Shown here: positions 11,226-22,577 of the stretch, piece by piece | Position numbering within the stretch: the first letter of the stretch is position 1 | How the letters are laid out: each line of letters opens with the position of its first letter | From: Larix kaempferi | Lineage: Eukaryota > Streptophyta > Pinopsida > Pinales > Pinaceae | DNA length: 64,000 bases | Assembly: GCA_027924585.1 (NCBI GenBank) | Contig: BSBM01000092.1 | Coordinates: 8,364,001-8,428,000, forward strand | Reading direction: 5' to 3' | Notes under the pieces: model-generated | Told to the model about the DNA's origin: nothing | Databases searched by the model: none | What the model saw: the letters and a program-made list of their open reading frames with translations, nothing else | Program-made: the position numbers and the translations under genes

Positions 11226-12764
11226 TGTTACCAACTATTTTGTACAATAATTGAACTTCTATTGAACCGCCAGTTATTGAACATGATCCATGTTCATTTC
11301 CAGAGTTCAGAGGTTTAGATGTTCCGGATTTGGCCTATTTTGGCCATCTTTTTTATTTTTTGTCTTGAAATGACCATGCCCCATGGGGTTTGTAATAAAG
11401 TGTGCTAGTATGGGGGTCTTGAGTGGCTCGGTTCCCTAAGACTTGGCAGTCAAATAAGGTATTCCAAGGAGTTTTTTCCCTTTTCAATTATGCTTTGCCT
11501 TTAGCCGAGCAATAATCGATGAGTTTTTCTCCTACAACCTCCAAAGCTGGAATGCCCAAATTTGGCGGTTAGGCTTGGGGGGTTATTAGAGCCCAACTGT
11601 AAAATATGAACCTACTAGACACTTTTGGTATGTTCTATGGTCATTTCCTAGGTCCCTAGGTGTGTCAAAACATTGTCCGAAAAAAATTTAGAGGACGCGC
11701 ACAACTTTTTTATTTTTTATTTTTTAAAATATTAAATTTTTCAATTACTTAAGCCATTTTTTACATGGTTTAATTGAAAATTTTCAATTTGTAATAATTA
11801 AGTGGTTTGGGGGTGGATATTGGCAAATGAATGTTCATTTTCTAAGCCAAAGTATCCATTTAACCCCTAAATCCACTTATCCTAAGTTTCTGATGATTAT
11901 TTTGCACTTAATTAAATATTTCCTCAAATTTAATAAAAGAGGAATATTTAATTAAAAATAATCAGAAAAAAATAAAATCGAGAAAATCCAAATCTCTCTA
12001 GAAAAAGCCAAATTGAATAAAATAAAAGGCTGAGTGACATGGCACAAGGAATTTATGAAGATTCCAATCATCACCTACCACTTTCAGTGAGCATTCAGAA
12101 CTCCGGAGTTTACTATGCCTTGGGAAATGCGCCTTCCTTAGCTAGCTTGGGCGAATTAGTGAAGTGGCATCTTTCTATTGGTTAAGTGATAGTTACTATG
12201 TGAAGGGTGGGCGCCTTGCCTAGGTGGAGGCCACCTCACCCATTCACACCTTCCAAACTCCTTGTTAACTCCATCATCAGGACTTGGCTCTATATGGAAT
12301 GCGCCTTGTTTTCCCTAGCCACCTGACCCATTCGATTTAGGTTTTTGGCACCTTGTGTTTTCTATTTAAGCAAGGCTCTACACCATTGTTCAAGGTGGAT
12401 TTGTATGAGACCTCTGTTGAGAATTGTAATATTGTTTTTTCTTACTTTGGAAATAAAGAGCAAGACTTTGGAGGTCCATGTGGTTTCAAGTTTTATGGTG
12501 AATGTATCTATTGTATTGAGGTGATATCCTTCTGAAATCATCTTTCATTTATGCAAGTGCTTTGATCATTACTAGCTTAGGAAGGCTATTATTCTAGTCC
12601 ATAGAAATAATCATTTGGAGTCTTCATCTTGATTATTTATGTAATTTTTTTCCAAGATTTAAATGAACAAGAAGTATTCAATTGTACCAATGTTGATCTA
12701 GTCTTTGTTAATCTAGCATACTAGTGTTTGATCTCATTTGTTATTTGAGTGTGTGGTTGTCTTA
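11226..12764 (+). mobile_element. LTR-like dispersed repeat, copy R1
   Basis: It starts TGTTACCAACT and is collinear with 62117-63757. Shared landmarks are the CCATGCCCCATGGGGTTTGT block, the TAATCGATGAGTTTTT block, GGGGGGTTATTAGAG, a TATA-like CTATTTAAGC (12360) and an AATAAAG signal (12452) just before GACTTTGGAGG. These are the parts of an LTR in plus orientation. The right end (a CA near 12764) is inferred from where similarity fades. No PBS is recognisable after it. Confidence 0.55.
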
Positions 12765-14229
12765 CAGGAATTACCAAAGGTGAAGACGGGTATGAGCTAA
12801 GTTGCATCTAGCTCGACTTCACAAGCAAACAATCTTTCATTAATAGTTTTGTCTACAGGATCTCCAAGTTTCTCCACCTTTCTCCAAGAAACCAAGCTAA
12901 AAGGGGCTCTCTCTCTCACCCATTTAAAATCAATTTTTAAACTCTCAAAACTTTGGTTACTAAACAAACTTGTTTGATCTCCAAGGCTGTATTCCTTCTC
13001 AAGTTTGGCTCTCTCTTTCTCCTTGACTTTTCTTCTCTTCTTGACTGACATTCACTCCTTTTTCTCTCTTCTTGCTCATTATTTTTTTCTCTCTTCTTCC
13101 TCATTGTTTTTTCCTCTCCTTATCTCTGATTTTTATTTGAGTTTCCAGCCCTCTTCTCCTCTGCTTTTCCATCCCTATCTTCTCACTGTTTTAACTTCTT
13201 TCCAAGTCTGATTTTTTCCTTTCTTTTATACTTTTTTCAGCCTCTTCCAAGTCTGATTTTTGCTCACTATTTTCTTACCTTCTTACCTTCATTTCCAGCC
13301 ATCTTTGCTTTCTGGTTGTCCCTCTTTTATCTCTGATTTTTGTGCATTTTTCCAGCCATCTATCCCTCTTTTTCCAGCCTCTTCTACTACTCTTTTTCAT
13401 CCCTCTTTAGGGATTGTTTTTCCTCTTTTCAACCACTTTTTCCAGCCCTCTTTCACTCTTGCCTTACCCCTTTTTGTCTTCTCTTTTTACCCTTCTTTGA
13501 TCTCTTTTTCTTTTGTTTGTAACTTGGTCATAGAAATTTTTAAGTTTGTAATTAGTTCATACTTAGTTTAAAAGTTGCATTTCTAGTTTGCATTTAAGCC
13601 TAGTTTGCATTCATACTTGGTTTTTCTACTCTTAGTTTTCCAGCTCATTCATAGCTTGCATCTAGTCTTGATTTATTGCTTGCATTAGTTTAGTCAAAGA
13701 AGCATTTATTTTACTTTTCATTTCTAGATCTCAATTTGTTTAGACTTGCATATTAGTTAGCTTGTAGATCTTTGTTTAAATTTTTATTTTTTCACTAATC
13801 CCTTAACAAGCCTTTGTTTAGAGCTCTTATTTTTAGGTAAACAAAGAAGACTAAATCAAGATCAAACAAGAAGAGCAAAAATCAAGCATAAGCAATAAAA
13901 ACTCCTTGAAAAGCACTTCCCTATTCTTCATTCCCCCATCCATTTGTGTGATTTCAAGTGATCAAAAAACACAAATTATTGTAAAAAGTTAATAAGAAAG
14001 CGAGTGGGATAACGGCTCCCACACCCCCACTTCCCCCATTTGGGGGAAGCCTGTATCACCCATTGTCTGATTTTTGCACTTTACTTTGCTTTATACCTGC
14101 ACAATAAACTATTAGAATAGTTAGTTAGCTTCATTTTGATAATTGTTAGATCTTAGAAGTTCATAGTTTAGTTTATTTCATTACTTCAATTTTCAATTTC
14201 ATATAATCTCATAAAAAGAACACTAAAAT
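12765..14229. other. Pyrimidine-rich, TTTCCAGCC-repeat region; no gene supported
   Basis: From 13000 to 13500 the plus strand is T/C-rich and repeats TTTCCAGCC(A/C)TC at irregular spacing near 13143, 13300, 13350, 13370 and 13440. The Phe/Ser/Leu-rich ORFs here are compositional. The rest (13560-14230) is AT-rich leader-like DNA. It could be the 5' internal region of an element whose LTR is at 11226-12764, but no coding domain supports this. Confidence 0.4.
14030..14049. repeat. Short near-perfect palindrome
   Basis: CTTCCCCCA and TGGGGGAAG form 9-bp inverted arms around TT, just after a C-run. It could form a small stem but is too short to assign a role. Confidence 0.6.
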
Positions 14230-14260
14230 CTCTTGAATCTCATAAAAAGAACACCAAAAT
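14206..14260. repeat. 31-bp tandem duplication
   Basis: ATCTCATAAAAAGAACAC followed by AAAATCTCTTGA at 14206-14236 repeats nearly exactly from 14237. Confidence 0.8.
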
Positions 14261-14391
14261 ATCTAGGGTCTACCCCCCTTCACTTCGTCGGGAGTTTGAC
14301 TAAATGGAATCAAGATCAAGTGACAACACCTGACTCTTTGCTTGCCCCCAAGGCCACACATTTCCCACTTGGGAAACAACTTTCGAAATAT

Positions 14392-15186
14392 TTATGCTGC
14401 TGGTGTGCACATTCGGCGGGCAACAAGATCAAAACCAAAACCACAAGGATATGCATGAGACTTGAAACAAAGCGAATGATGGTGTCTTCCATCTTCAGTA
14501 AAAATATGAAAACATGTGCTAATGACCAAATAGGAATTTATAGGAAGCATTTGATGAGGGAGTGCGAATGCATCACCTCCAAAATCTGATTTTACCTCCA
14601 AAATACTCAGTAGATCATCATCTTTCACATCAACAAGCTCATGGGAAGTAGAGATTTCAAAAGTCTCTTCAAATTCTAGAGTAGTAGCTGTCATATCTTG
14701 CTCAGAATTTGAATTAGAAAATGGATCAACTTCATCAGTGGCTATGGACCATTTTGCAATAGTACGTCCTGATATCATGTCTTGGATTTCGACTTCATAT
14801 TGAACAACTTCATCATGGGAGATGATTAAGGCCGAATCATGAATAGAGAGAGAACTGAAGGCAGCACTACTGGTCTTGTTCTCCAAATGGATAACAACAT
14901 CCTCTTCTTTCTTTCCAAATAATCTGTCCAATCTTGTCCAGTTATCACTTGGATGTTCTGTAGGATCAATGAGGTATTCCATATTGGAAAGCATAGAAGT
15001 ACATATTGCTACTGAGGCTCTGTCACAATCATCTAGCCAATCTTCTTCCTCTCCATGGGAAGCAAAATCTCTCTTAACACAAATACACATATCGAAGAGA
15101 CCATATCTCTTCAGGTATGCTATCATATTGGGTTTCCATTCTTCATAGTTGTATGAAGAGAAAGAAGGAACTGCTTTCAAATTCAT
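14392..15186 (-). pseudogene. gag: Copia gag-like ORF (copy 2)
   Basis: An open frame of about 264 residues from the ATG at 15186. The upstream codons that keep the frame open are leader. The N-terminus contains SSYNYEEWKPNMIAYLKRYG and matches the fragment at 4084-4581. The middle is acidic, and the last 50 residues look like out-of-frame readthrough. There is no CCHC knuckle, protease or pol on the left, so the element is truncated after gag. It belongs with the leader, PBS and LTR at 15187-17223. Gag forms the cytoplasmic particle in intact elements; this copy is unlikely to do so. Confidence 0.6.
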
Positions 15187-15331
15187 GGAAGCTGTTGTTG
15201 AATTCAAATCTACTACTACAACTGTAGAAAACTGTTGCAACTACAGAAGACATCGAAACTGCAGGAAACTGCTACAACTGCATAAAACTTCAAAATTGCT
15301 ACGACTGCAGGAAACTGCTGCAACTGCAGAG

Positions 15332-16141
15332 TGTGAAAATACTCACAGCAGATCTAAGAGCTGATGTTTACCTCACAATGAAAGAATTTAGGAATAAGAT
15401 TAAGAGTGGTCAATGCAGTAAAATGAGCAACAAAATAATAATACAGTAGAACTCGGATAGAAGCAAAATAACTTCACACACACTAATTCATTAATCACAA
15501 ATGGACAAATAAATAATACAATGCATGAGGAATTCGAATGCCAAGGTGGCAATTCAAATTAGCCTTCATGGAGAGATCAAAAGATCGTTGGAGTGTCATC
15601 GGAGCACAACTAGAAGTCTAACTCATCATCGGTGGAGTCATCAATGCACAAATAACTGTCAACCATCAGTCAAACTGAGTCTAACTGAGTGTGGTAGGTG
15701 TAACTGGCACTAACTGAATGAAGGAGGCTCAGTGGAGGGCACATGAGGAGCTTACTGAAGTCAGAATGAGTAGTCTAGTCACACTGGAGGTCCATCGGAG
15801 TGGTAAGGTTAGTTAAGAGTGAGTCAAGCCTAAAATCAAGGAAAGAACTCAGTTAACTGAAGACAACTGGACTGGTAGGTGAAGAAGGGTGCCTTTGTCA
15901 AGTGGATGGTGAGATTTGGGCACATCACTAGCTAGGAGGGCTCAATCTGAGTGGAAATAAGCTCCCGAGTGCTGGAAGACTAGGGACTAGGTGCTAGAGG
16001 TATCAACCTGATGACTGGGCAGCATGCAAATGCATGCAATGCATGCGAATGCATGCAATGCATGCAAAATGCATGCAAGACTGAAAATGCAAAGGATGAA
16101 AATGTTGGTAGGACTAAGATGGAGTATAGGAATATCCTAAC
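15332..16141 (-). mobile_element. Nested LTR in the Copia leader, 810 bp
   Basis: The leader of copy 1 runs GCAACTGTAGAGAACTTCG without a break. In copy 2 it is split here, with GCAGAG on both sides (15326-15331 and 16142-16147) as target duplication. On the minus strand the insert begins GTTAGGATATTCC (one base short of TGTT) and ends TATTTTCACA. It shows the same sequence plan as the host LTR at 16494-17223 (TCAGTCAAACTGAGTCTAAC and TGCATGCA words), so it is a sister family. Confidence 0.65.
16022..16078. repeat. Array of overlapping ATGCATGC words
   Basis: Seven or so GCATGCAA / TGCATGCAATG units follow one another inside the nested LTR, near its minus-strand 5' end. CATGCA is the RY motif recognised by plant B3 factors such as ABI3 and FUS3, so it may be a U3 enhancer. 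It may equally be slippage of a palindromic word. Confidence 0.6.
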
Positions 16142-16493
16142 GCAGAGAACTTCGAATAACCTACAAAAACAATGGAGATCCATAGTAGCTGCTGAATTCG
16201 AAATTGTTGAAGATGGAGTAACCTGCAAAACAATGAGAATTGTAAATGGAGATTTGTTGCAATTCGAATTGAACAATGCCTTAGGAAAATGAGCACATGT
16301 GACTGGATCCTTCATGCCTGGCTATACCTCACTCGATTGCTCTAGTGAATTCAAGACAATTGCACCAGGAATTGTTGTGGAAATCTACAGGCTTCTATTG
16401 CTCAATGAAAGACATCTGCTCAAAGAATTGTTGCAACTGTTGCTGTTGCAATTCGAATAGCTAACTCCAGCTCTGATACCATGTGATATTTTA
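16142..16493 (-). promoter_or_regulatory. Copia leader and primer-binding site (copy 2)
   Basis: On the minus strand TGGTATCAGAGC (16491-16480) follows the LTR end by two bases. It is the initiator tRNA-Met PBS. The leader continues to 16142 where the nested LTR interrupts it. Confidence 0.85.
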
Positions 16494-17223
16494 CAGGATA
16501 GATTACATAGCTGGAGAAAACCTCACTAAAACTCACTCAAGCATAGCAGAGAAGAGAAGAAGAATGTTGAATCAATAATCACTCATTAACACAAGAAATG
16601 GAAAAAACTGTTGTATCATACATCAACTGTAATCTGGAACTGTGAAAATTCAATGATAACTTAATACAATCAAATGGATTCGAATGCCTCTAAGGTCATT
16701 CGAATTCTCCTCAATGTGTGGCTTGGATAGCATTGGAGACATCATCCAATCAGTGGTAGTAGTCACAAATGGTCAAAAGTCAGTCAAATGAGTCTAATTG
16801 AGTCTAACTAAGTCATGTGAGCACAAATCAAGGGATGGAGACTCCAAGGAGGGCGCATGAGGCTGATGAGGTTGTCGGTAGGTTAAGTGGCACTCTGATA
16901 CAGACAACTAGGAGATACAAGCAGTTAAACTGAGCAATAAATGAATAAAGTAGTCAATAAATGATGCAACTGACTGTTAGTGATCCAAGTAGTGTAGTAG
17001 GGCGCATTAGTCTTCCTGGTGAGGAAAACAAGGGGCACTAGGTAGATAGGAGGGCGCCTGAGGGATAAAAATAGGCTCTAGGGGGCTGAACATAGGCTCC
17101 AAGTGCTGGGGAGACTGCCATACTGATGACTTGATGAATGTAGATGCATGCATGATGACTGGATGCATACAGAATGCATGTAGGCATGCAAATATAAAAA
17201 ATGATGGTGAGAATATTCCAACA
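16494..17223 (-). mobile_element. Copia 5' LTR, 730 bp (copy 2)
   Basis: It starts TGTTGGAATATTCTC at 17223 and ends GTAAAATATCA at 16494 on the minus strand, next to a PBS. It is collinear with the LTR at 9681-10391. On the outer side (17224) there is no polypurine tract, so this is a true outer 5' LTR. The matching 3' LTR is missing from the left side. Confidence 0.8.
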
Positions 17224-18067
17224 TCGATGACCCTTTTAGTTCTTTTCAGTTGGCATAACTGCATGGGATTATTATGCTGCAGATAACAGAACTTTCCTGC
17301 GCTTTCCGTCTTTCTACAGTGGCTTTCTCACCCAACATGAAATCAACTTAGAAAATCAGGTGACCTGCAAAGCGAACGTTTTTTTTTATACCTCACAAGA
17401 CAGGGTGCTTTTTGGGCAAATAGTCTGATGGCTGTGCAAGATTTTTTTGGGGCTGCTCATAGTTTTTACCCTTACGATCACAAGGGGAAGCTGGCCTTAG
17501 CCATTATCTAGTTACGCACCGCCAAGGCCATTATGTTTTCCAACCCCACATAGTACTTCCCGCGTAAATGTTTGTTGATGGAAAATCCGCATGTTGGTTA
17601 TTATCCATCAAAACTTGAGCCTTAATTTGCTACTCCCACAGAGTAATGATATTGTAGTTAGGGAATACCTCTTATCTGATTGGTTCATACACTCTCCAAG
17701 CAAGTTCAAAAATTAAAACTCTTTTAGAGTAACCCCGAAGGCATGCATACCTAATAATTAACTTTCCACCATATATATAAAGAACATGGATACTGTGGCT
17801 GGCTAAATTGATGAAGATCATTGGTGAACATCTTTTGAAATAATGTCACATGAAATTTCAGTTGCATATTGACTTTTATACACCATGTACTTTTTTGAAG
17901 CATAGCGAACATAACTGAGAGACATCCAATATCATGAGTAATGTTTTCTTAACTTCATTTTCCTATGAACAATATTAAAAAAGATGTTTTCATATGTTTC
18001 TTACTGCTATTTCTTTGGCATGTAAACTTGCTTATACTTGGATTCAATGTTTCATCAGGATTTGGAA
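17224..18067 (+). promoter_or_regulatory. Upstream region of the interrupted ORF, with TATA box
   Basis: TATATATAA at 17772-17780 lies about 290 nt before the ATG at 18068. There is no ORF here. By analogy with the other members of the family this could be the U3 promoter of an old ORF-bearing LTR, but I could not place its left end. Confidence 0.4.
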
Positions 18068-19042
18068 ATGCAAAGAAAGAGTGCCAAGAGGAAATCCAAG
18101 ACAATTGAATCGAATTCGGATGTAGAAGTAGTGGCTGACGCTCCGACAGAAACCATGTTCAAAAACACCAAAGCAACAACATGAATCACCCCAGAATACA
18201 AGTGGGGTGAACTGTATCAACTGATCTGAAATCAGAATGTACCTGAGGCATCTCTCGAAGAGATGATATTATACCAAAACATCAATAAATCGGGCCTTCA
18301 CAAAGTAGCCACATGCCCAGAGATATTTCCTTGCTCAGAGTTCATTGGATGGATCCTTCCTTACGTAGATGTTGGCACAAGGACCATCTCAGACACAAAA
18401 GGGGAAGGGTTTGCCTCTTTCAAACTAGGCCACATAGAGACATCATATAAACTACCATCACCCAAGCTCATGATGACCGAAGAATGGATCGGGGTTGTAA
18501 ACATAGACCACTTCGAGTATGCCAAGAAAATGGTAATCCCAGGGAAACAACTAAGGCTAAAAACAAGTGGAGAGTATGATAGTCAAAGCTTAAGAACCCC
18601 ATTCAGACTTATAGCTTTGATGCTAAGCAAAAATTTTGGGAGGTCGAATGGAAACATTTACAAGCTCAATTGGGTGCCCTTGATATATCATATATCCTTC
18701 CACGACATTGTGTTTAACTAGGAAGATATCATCTCAGAAAGCCTGGCATCGACAATAGCAGTAGCACAAGGAGGATTGACCCAGAAGAAGGCAGAGTTCT
18801 ACATGCCCTCGTATCTTGTAGACTACATAATGGTTAGGTACCCATTCCCTAAATTGGGATGTATATGGAATCAAGATGAGTCTCCCATCTATGTGGCCTA
18901 TTAGATCACATGGACCCATAAATATGTGAGCTACTACAAGATCATCTGTGAAGAGTTGATCATTCCTCTGTATTGGTTGATTTTCAATGAGGAACCAAAC
19001 TACCTATCTGACAACGTTATGGAAGTCATAAATGAGTATGGG
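18068..19042 (+). pseudogene. N-terminal half of a diverged LTR-ORF protein, interrupted by the 42-kb insertion
   Basis: The frame opens with a basic, NLS-like start (MQRKSAKRKSK) and runs 325 codons to the insertion site. In-frame stops lie at 18182 (TGA), about 18222 (TGA) and about 18902 (TAG), each one C-to-T or G-to-A step from CGA, CAG or TGG. The last codons, ending in Glu-Tyr-Gly, are followed by the TSD and the foreign LTR. The frame resumes at 61276 with Asp-Tyr-Tyr-Phe. This corresponds to the GDWFL segment of the LTR proteins at 22578 and 28509, so it is a distant homologue. Function unknown. Confidence 0.65.
19038..19042. repeat. Target-site duplication ATGGG, left copy
   Basis: ATGGG directly precedes the LTR end TGTTAACACCC. 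The same five bases follow the other outer end at 61271-61275. Confidence 0.9.
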
Positions 19043-20022
19043 TGTTAACACCCAAATGACCCCCTAGGTTGTGGGAGAGGGAAAACTGGGGTAACCACTA
19101 ACCAATCTTTAGACTTAAGCTACTGACCCATCTTAGTCTGAGAGGGCTCTCTCTACAGATCTATGAAAGACTGGAATAATCAAAGTTGTCAACAATGAAA
19201 ATATGCACCAGCATTCATCATTCAAAATATTAAATTGCAACAATACAGAAGATCAGATTTATGTGGGAAACAAAATGGTTTAAACGTAGCTTGGCTGAAA
19301 CATACGAATCTTTATTTGGGCAATGGAGTCACATTCAAACAAACTCTGAAAATTCATTTACAAATGCTTCACAAATGCATTAACACAGGGGCGAGATATC
19401 AAACAGCTCGTAGTCAAAGTGATTTTAATTGGTGAAACAGAAGAGAAAGAAACAACCCATTGACATAAGGCATACAATGATGAATCCTGTATCAATTTTA
19501 GCAAAAAAGTGATAGTGGAAAACTTGGAAAAAGATAAGTAGAGCATATTTTCTATGAATTCTACTTAGCTATCACACTGCACCAAGTATGAAAGAATGTT
19601 ACTGACTGGAATTAACAATGAGAGATACACAATTCACATGGAAAAAAAAGGAACAGACTACAAGACCAATTACACAAGAATCCCTCAGAAACATTGGCTC
19701 AGCTTTGCAAATCTTTATTCAAAATATAACTTAAAATGTCTTACAGAACAATACACAAAAATTCCCATAAAGTTTTCAACACTTTATCATTCTATTACAT
19801 CGCATATATAGATGCCAGGGGTCCTCTTGCTCGACTCATCTAAACCAAAAATAGTTATATTAGAGTGACACCTCATTCAAGTTGTTTTGCCACTATCACA
19901 ACAAAATAGAAAACAGGTAGAAACTGGCCAAACTACTTTCTTACAATCCATCAGTATTCTTACTAAGTAACATTTACTTCAAGTAAAAAAGTAAAGATAG
20001 TAAAATAATAGTTCCAGCTGAC

Positions 20023-20032
20023 TATTTATATA
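20023..20032 (-). promoter_or_regulatory. Second TATA box, downstream of the LTR ORF (3' LTR)
   Basis: The minus strand reads CTATATAAATAG, about 100 bp after the ORF stop. The same box lies at 37200-37209 in the 5' LTR. The position suggests that it starts the genomic gag-pol RNA, leaving the ORF within U3. Confidence 0.6.
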
Positions 20033-20134
20033 GCCGCCTCAAAGAATATTACAAATTATCAAAAATAGGAAAGTTTCTTAGAAGTCCCAGATTCCAAACA
20101 ACCCTCAACAATTATAAAAAAAAGTCAAATATGA

Positions 20135-21615
20135 TTATGGAAGACGGAGATAGTATAGCGATCTGCTATACTTTTCTACATTAGCCCATTGGTTTACAGG
20201 TGGGAGGTCATAGTCCACCATTTCCTTCACCATCACTCGTATCTCGATATGCTCTGCGTAGGAAAATGGGGGAAGCCTTTCGCCAATGGCGATCAACCTA
20301 TTCAAGATTTCAAAGTCCTCTTCGACCAACTCCATCAGAGCCTTGCCTATAAGTAGCTGTTTCAGATGTTTGAACTTTGCATGATCCATTCTTATCGCCC
20401 ACAGTAGGTTTTTATAAGCCTTAGGGGAGATTAGCTCCTGGTCATCTTTCCAGAATGAAGGTAACCCCATTTCGACCAGCTTATCAAACGGTCCTTTGAA
20501 CTCTGCCACTTGTCCCTTCATTTCTTCGACTTTAGCTTCCACACTCTCGATTTGTGCATATTTCCCCAGGACCCTCCGTGTCGCTGCAAGTGTTGCGATC
20601 CGGTTCCCAATATTCAGCTTAATCCTTTCTTCTTTGAATAGATCATTCAGGAAAGTGATGGCACTTAGTGTCGTTTCTTTATGCCTTTGGATTAGGGTCT
20701 CCTTTGCAACTTCACAACCTTCTAGAGCGTCACTAATGGTTTTCTCTTTTATCCTTATAAACTCAAGGTAGTGTTTAAAGTTCTCAGCTTCCCTAATGAT
20801 CCTGTCCCATACCAAGTGTTTACATCCTTGCAAAGCCGCCTGCCCGGTAACCTGATGAGTGAGCTTTTTATTCATCTCAATCAATTCCTTGTGCTTCTTT
20901 TGGAGGACCTTTAGCTCTTCTTCCTTTTTACTACTCTCTTCTTACAACCTGTGAGCTTTTTCTTTAAGCTCCTTGATTTCCACGTCTTTCAGGCTAATGT
21001 GAGACATAGCCTGCACCAGACTATTGGTACCACTGCTTTCCCCATTTTGGTTCGAATTGATAGGCCGCATGTCCAAATTGGACAAACTAGTTTTCAAGGA
21101 CCATCAAGCTGTTTTTCTATGTTTATCCTCTCTTTTTTCCAGCTATTTTCCTTCTCTGCAAACTTCAGCAATTCTGCTTTGCAATCACTTATTTCCTTAG
21201 ACAAGTCTTCTTTTTTCTTTTCAAAGTCCGTCTCTTCGGGAGCTTTGATCAGCCTGATATTTGGAACTTTTTCCTTCTTCTGTAGCTTCTGAATCAGCTT
21301 GTCTTTTTCTGCTAACATCTTGCTCATGCTTTTTCCTCCGCCGTCACTTATGACCAGGTCAAATTGTACCTTTTTGACCTGCTATTGAAGTGCTCGGTTT
21401 TCACTTTTCTCTAACTTCAATTGGTTTTCCAGTTTTTTCACAGTAACCAGCAAGTTATCACTTTTCAAGGCTGCTCTCACAAAATCATCATACACAAGGT
21501 CAGTAACCTATTTGTGAAACTGAATTTTGTCTGGTACTGGTATCTTTTCCCAATTGATCCTTGTCTCGGTCACTCCATCTTCCGTTACCATTGCCAAGTT
21601 TAAGACGTTGTCATG
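20135..21615 (-). pseudogene. LTR-encoded protein, C-terminal half (3' LTR copy)
   Basis: This continues the ORF that starts at 28509, after the nested solo LTR. It holds the coiled-coil region (KDKLIQKLQKKEK, KKKEDLSKEISDCKAELL) and then the conserved C-terminal helical block with VTGQAALQGCKHLVWDRII and PSFWKDDQELISPKAYKNLL. An in-frame TAG (21384-21382) lies between ALQ and QVKK; the 5' LTR copy has the same stop. A 2-bp insertion near 21110 shifts the frame relative to the 5' LTR copy. It ends LRLP-stop, where the 5' copy reads on through a Gln. Stops specific to this copy are decay. No catalytic motif is visible; function unknown. Confidence 0.7.
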
Positions 21616-22397
21616 CATACTGTTGACACTATATCTGAAAAGTATTCAAATCCTAAAAATTTTGCCATGATAACCTAAAAGCAGTGAAATTACCACAAGG
21701 AGGTTGAATAAAAGGTTGACAATTCAAAAAACAAGAGGGAAAAACCCACTTATGCAAACTTCGAAAGCAAATTTGTGAAAAGATTAAACCCCGATCAAGT
21801 CTCGGTGGTGGAGATGTCAAGAATCCCGATCAACGGCCAATATTGCTTCCCGCATCGCCAAAGTGATCGGCGGCAAATAGATGTGGGCGGTAGCGGACTC
21901 AATACCACTGGGGCACGTGTTTAAACCTCATCCTTCCGCATATGTGATATGGTGGTAAAGGAAACCACCATAGCACCGGGAAGAACAACCAAATATGGAA
22001 GCGCGGTGGGGTCAGTACACGTGGAAGGGTGGGACCTGATATGTGGCAGATGGAGAAAGCGCAGCAGGGCCATTGCACGTGGTGTCATACGTTGTGAAAT
22101 CGGAGGGCTGAGATAAATTTAAAACAAAATCAATGGCTAGTGTTCGTCCGCATCGGGGAAGCTGCACACTGGATATGAGGAAGAGTGGTCGCGGAAAGTA
22201 AACCACTCCAACAGGTGTCAGCTAGTGGTTGATCCGCGCAGGGAACAAACCGGAGAAGAAAACCACTTTTTGATCGCGGATACTACCAAAAGGGATAAAG
22301 GGAGACGAGATCCGACGGCTCAAAACAAAAGCTTGAGATCAAGGGTCAGATATGAAACCACATTCATAAAGTTGCAGGGAAGTTAATTAAAAAGACT

Positions 22398-22406
22398 TAT
22401 ATAAAA
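22398..22406 (+). promoter_or_regulatory. First TATA box of the ORF-bearing LTR (sister family)
   Basis: TATATAAAA lies 180 nt before the ATG at 22578. The same spacing (about 180-185 nt) separates TATA and ATG in the two LTRs of the giant element. Confidence 0.65.
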
Positions 22407-22577
22407 CAAAAAGGGCTCCACACAAAGGCATTCTGCATATGTGTCACTATCTTGGAGAGCTCTGAAGACTGGTGGAGGTCGGCGATTGCGACAAAAGGCG
22501 AAAGGCGGGTACATACAGGTAGGGTCTGGTGACCTGTCCCACTTTTTAAACAGAATTTTGTTTAAAGAAATGTTTAA

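Noticed and set aside
13005-13571. Phe/Leu-rich ORFs as membrane proteins
   Set aside because: Compositional effect of a T/C-rich tract with TTTCCAGCC repeats; no conserved frame.
16011-16315. ORFs over the ATGCATGC array (Met/Gln/Cys-rich and Ala/His-rich)
   Set aside because: Pure repeat translations.
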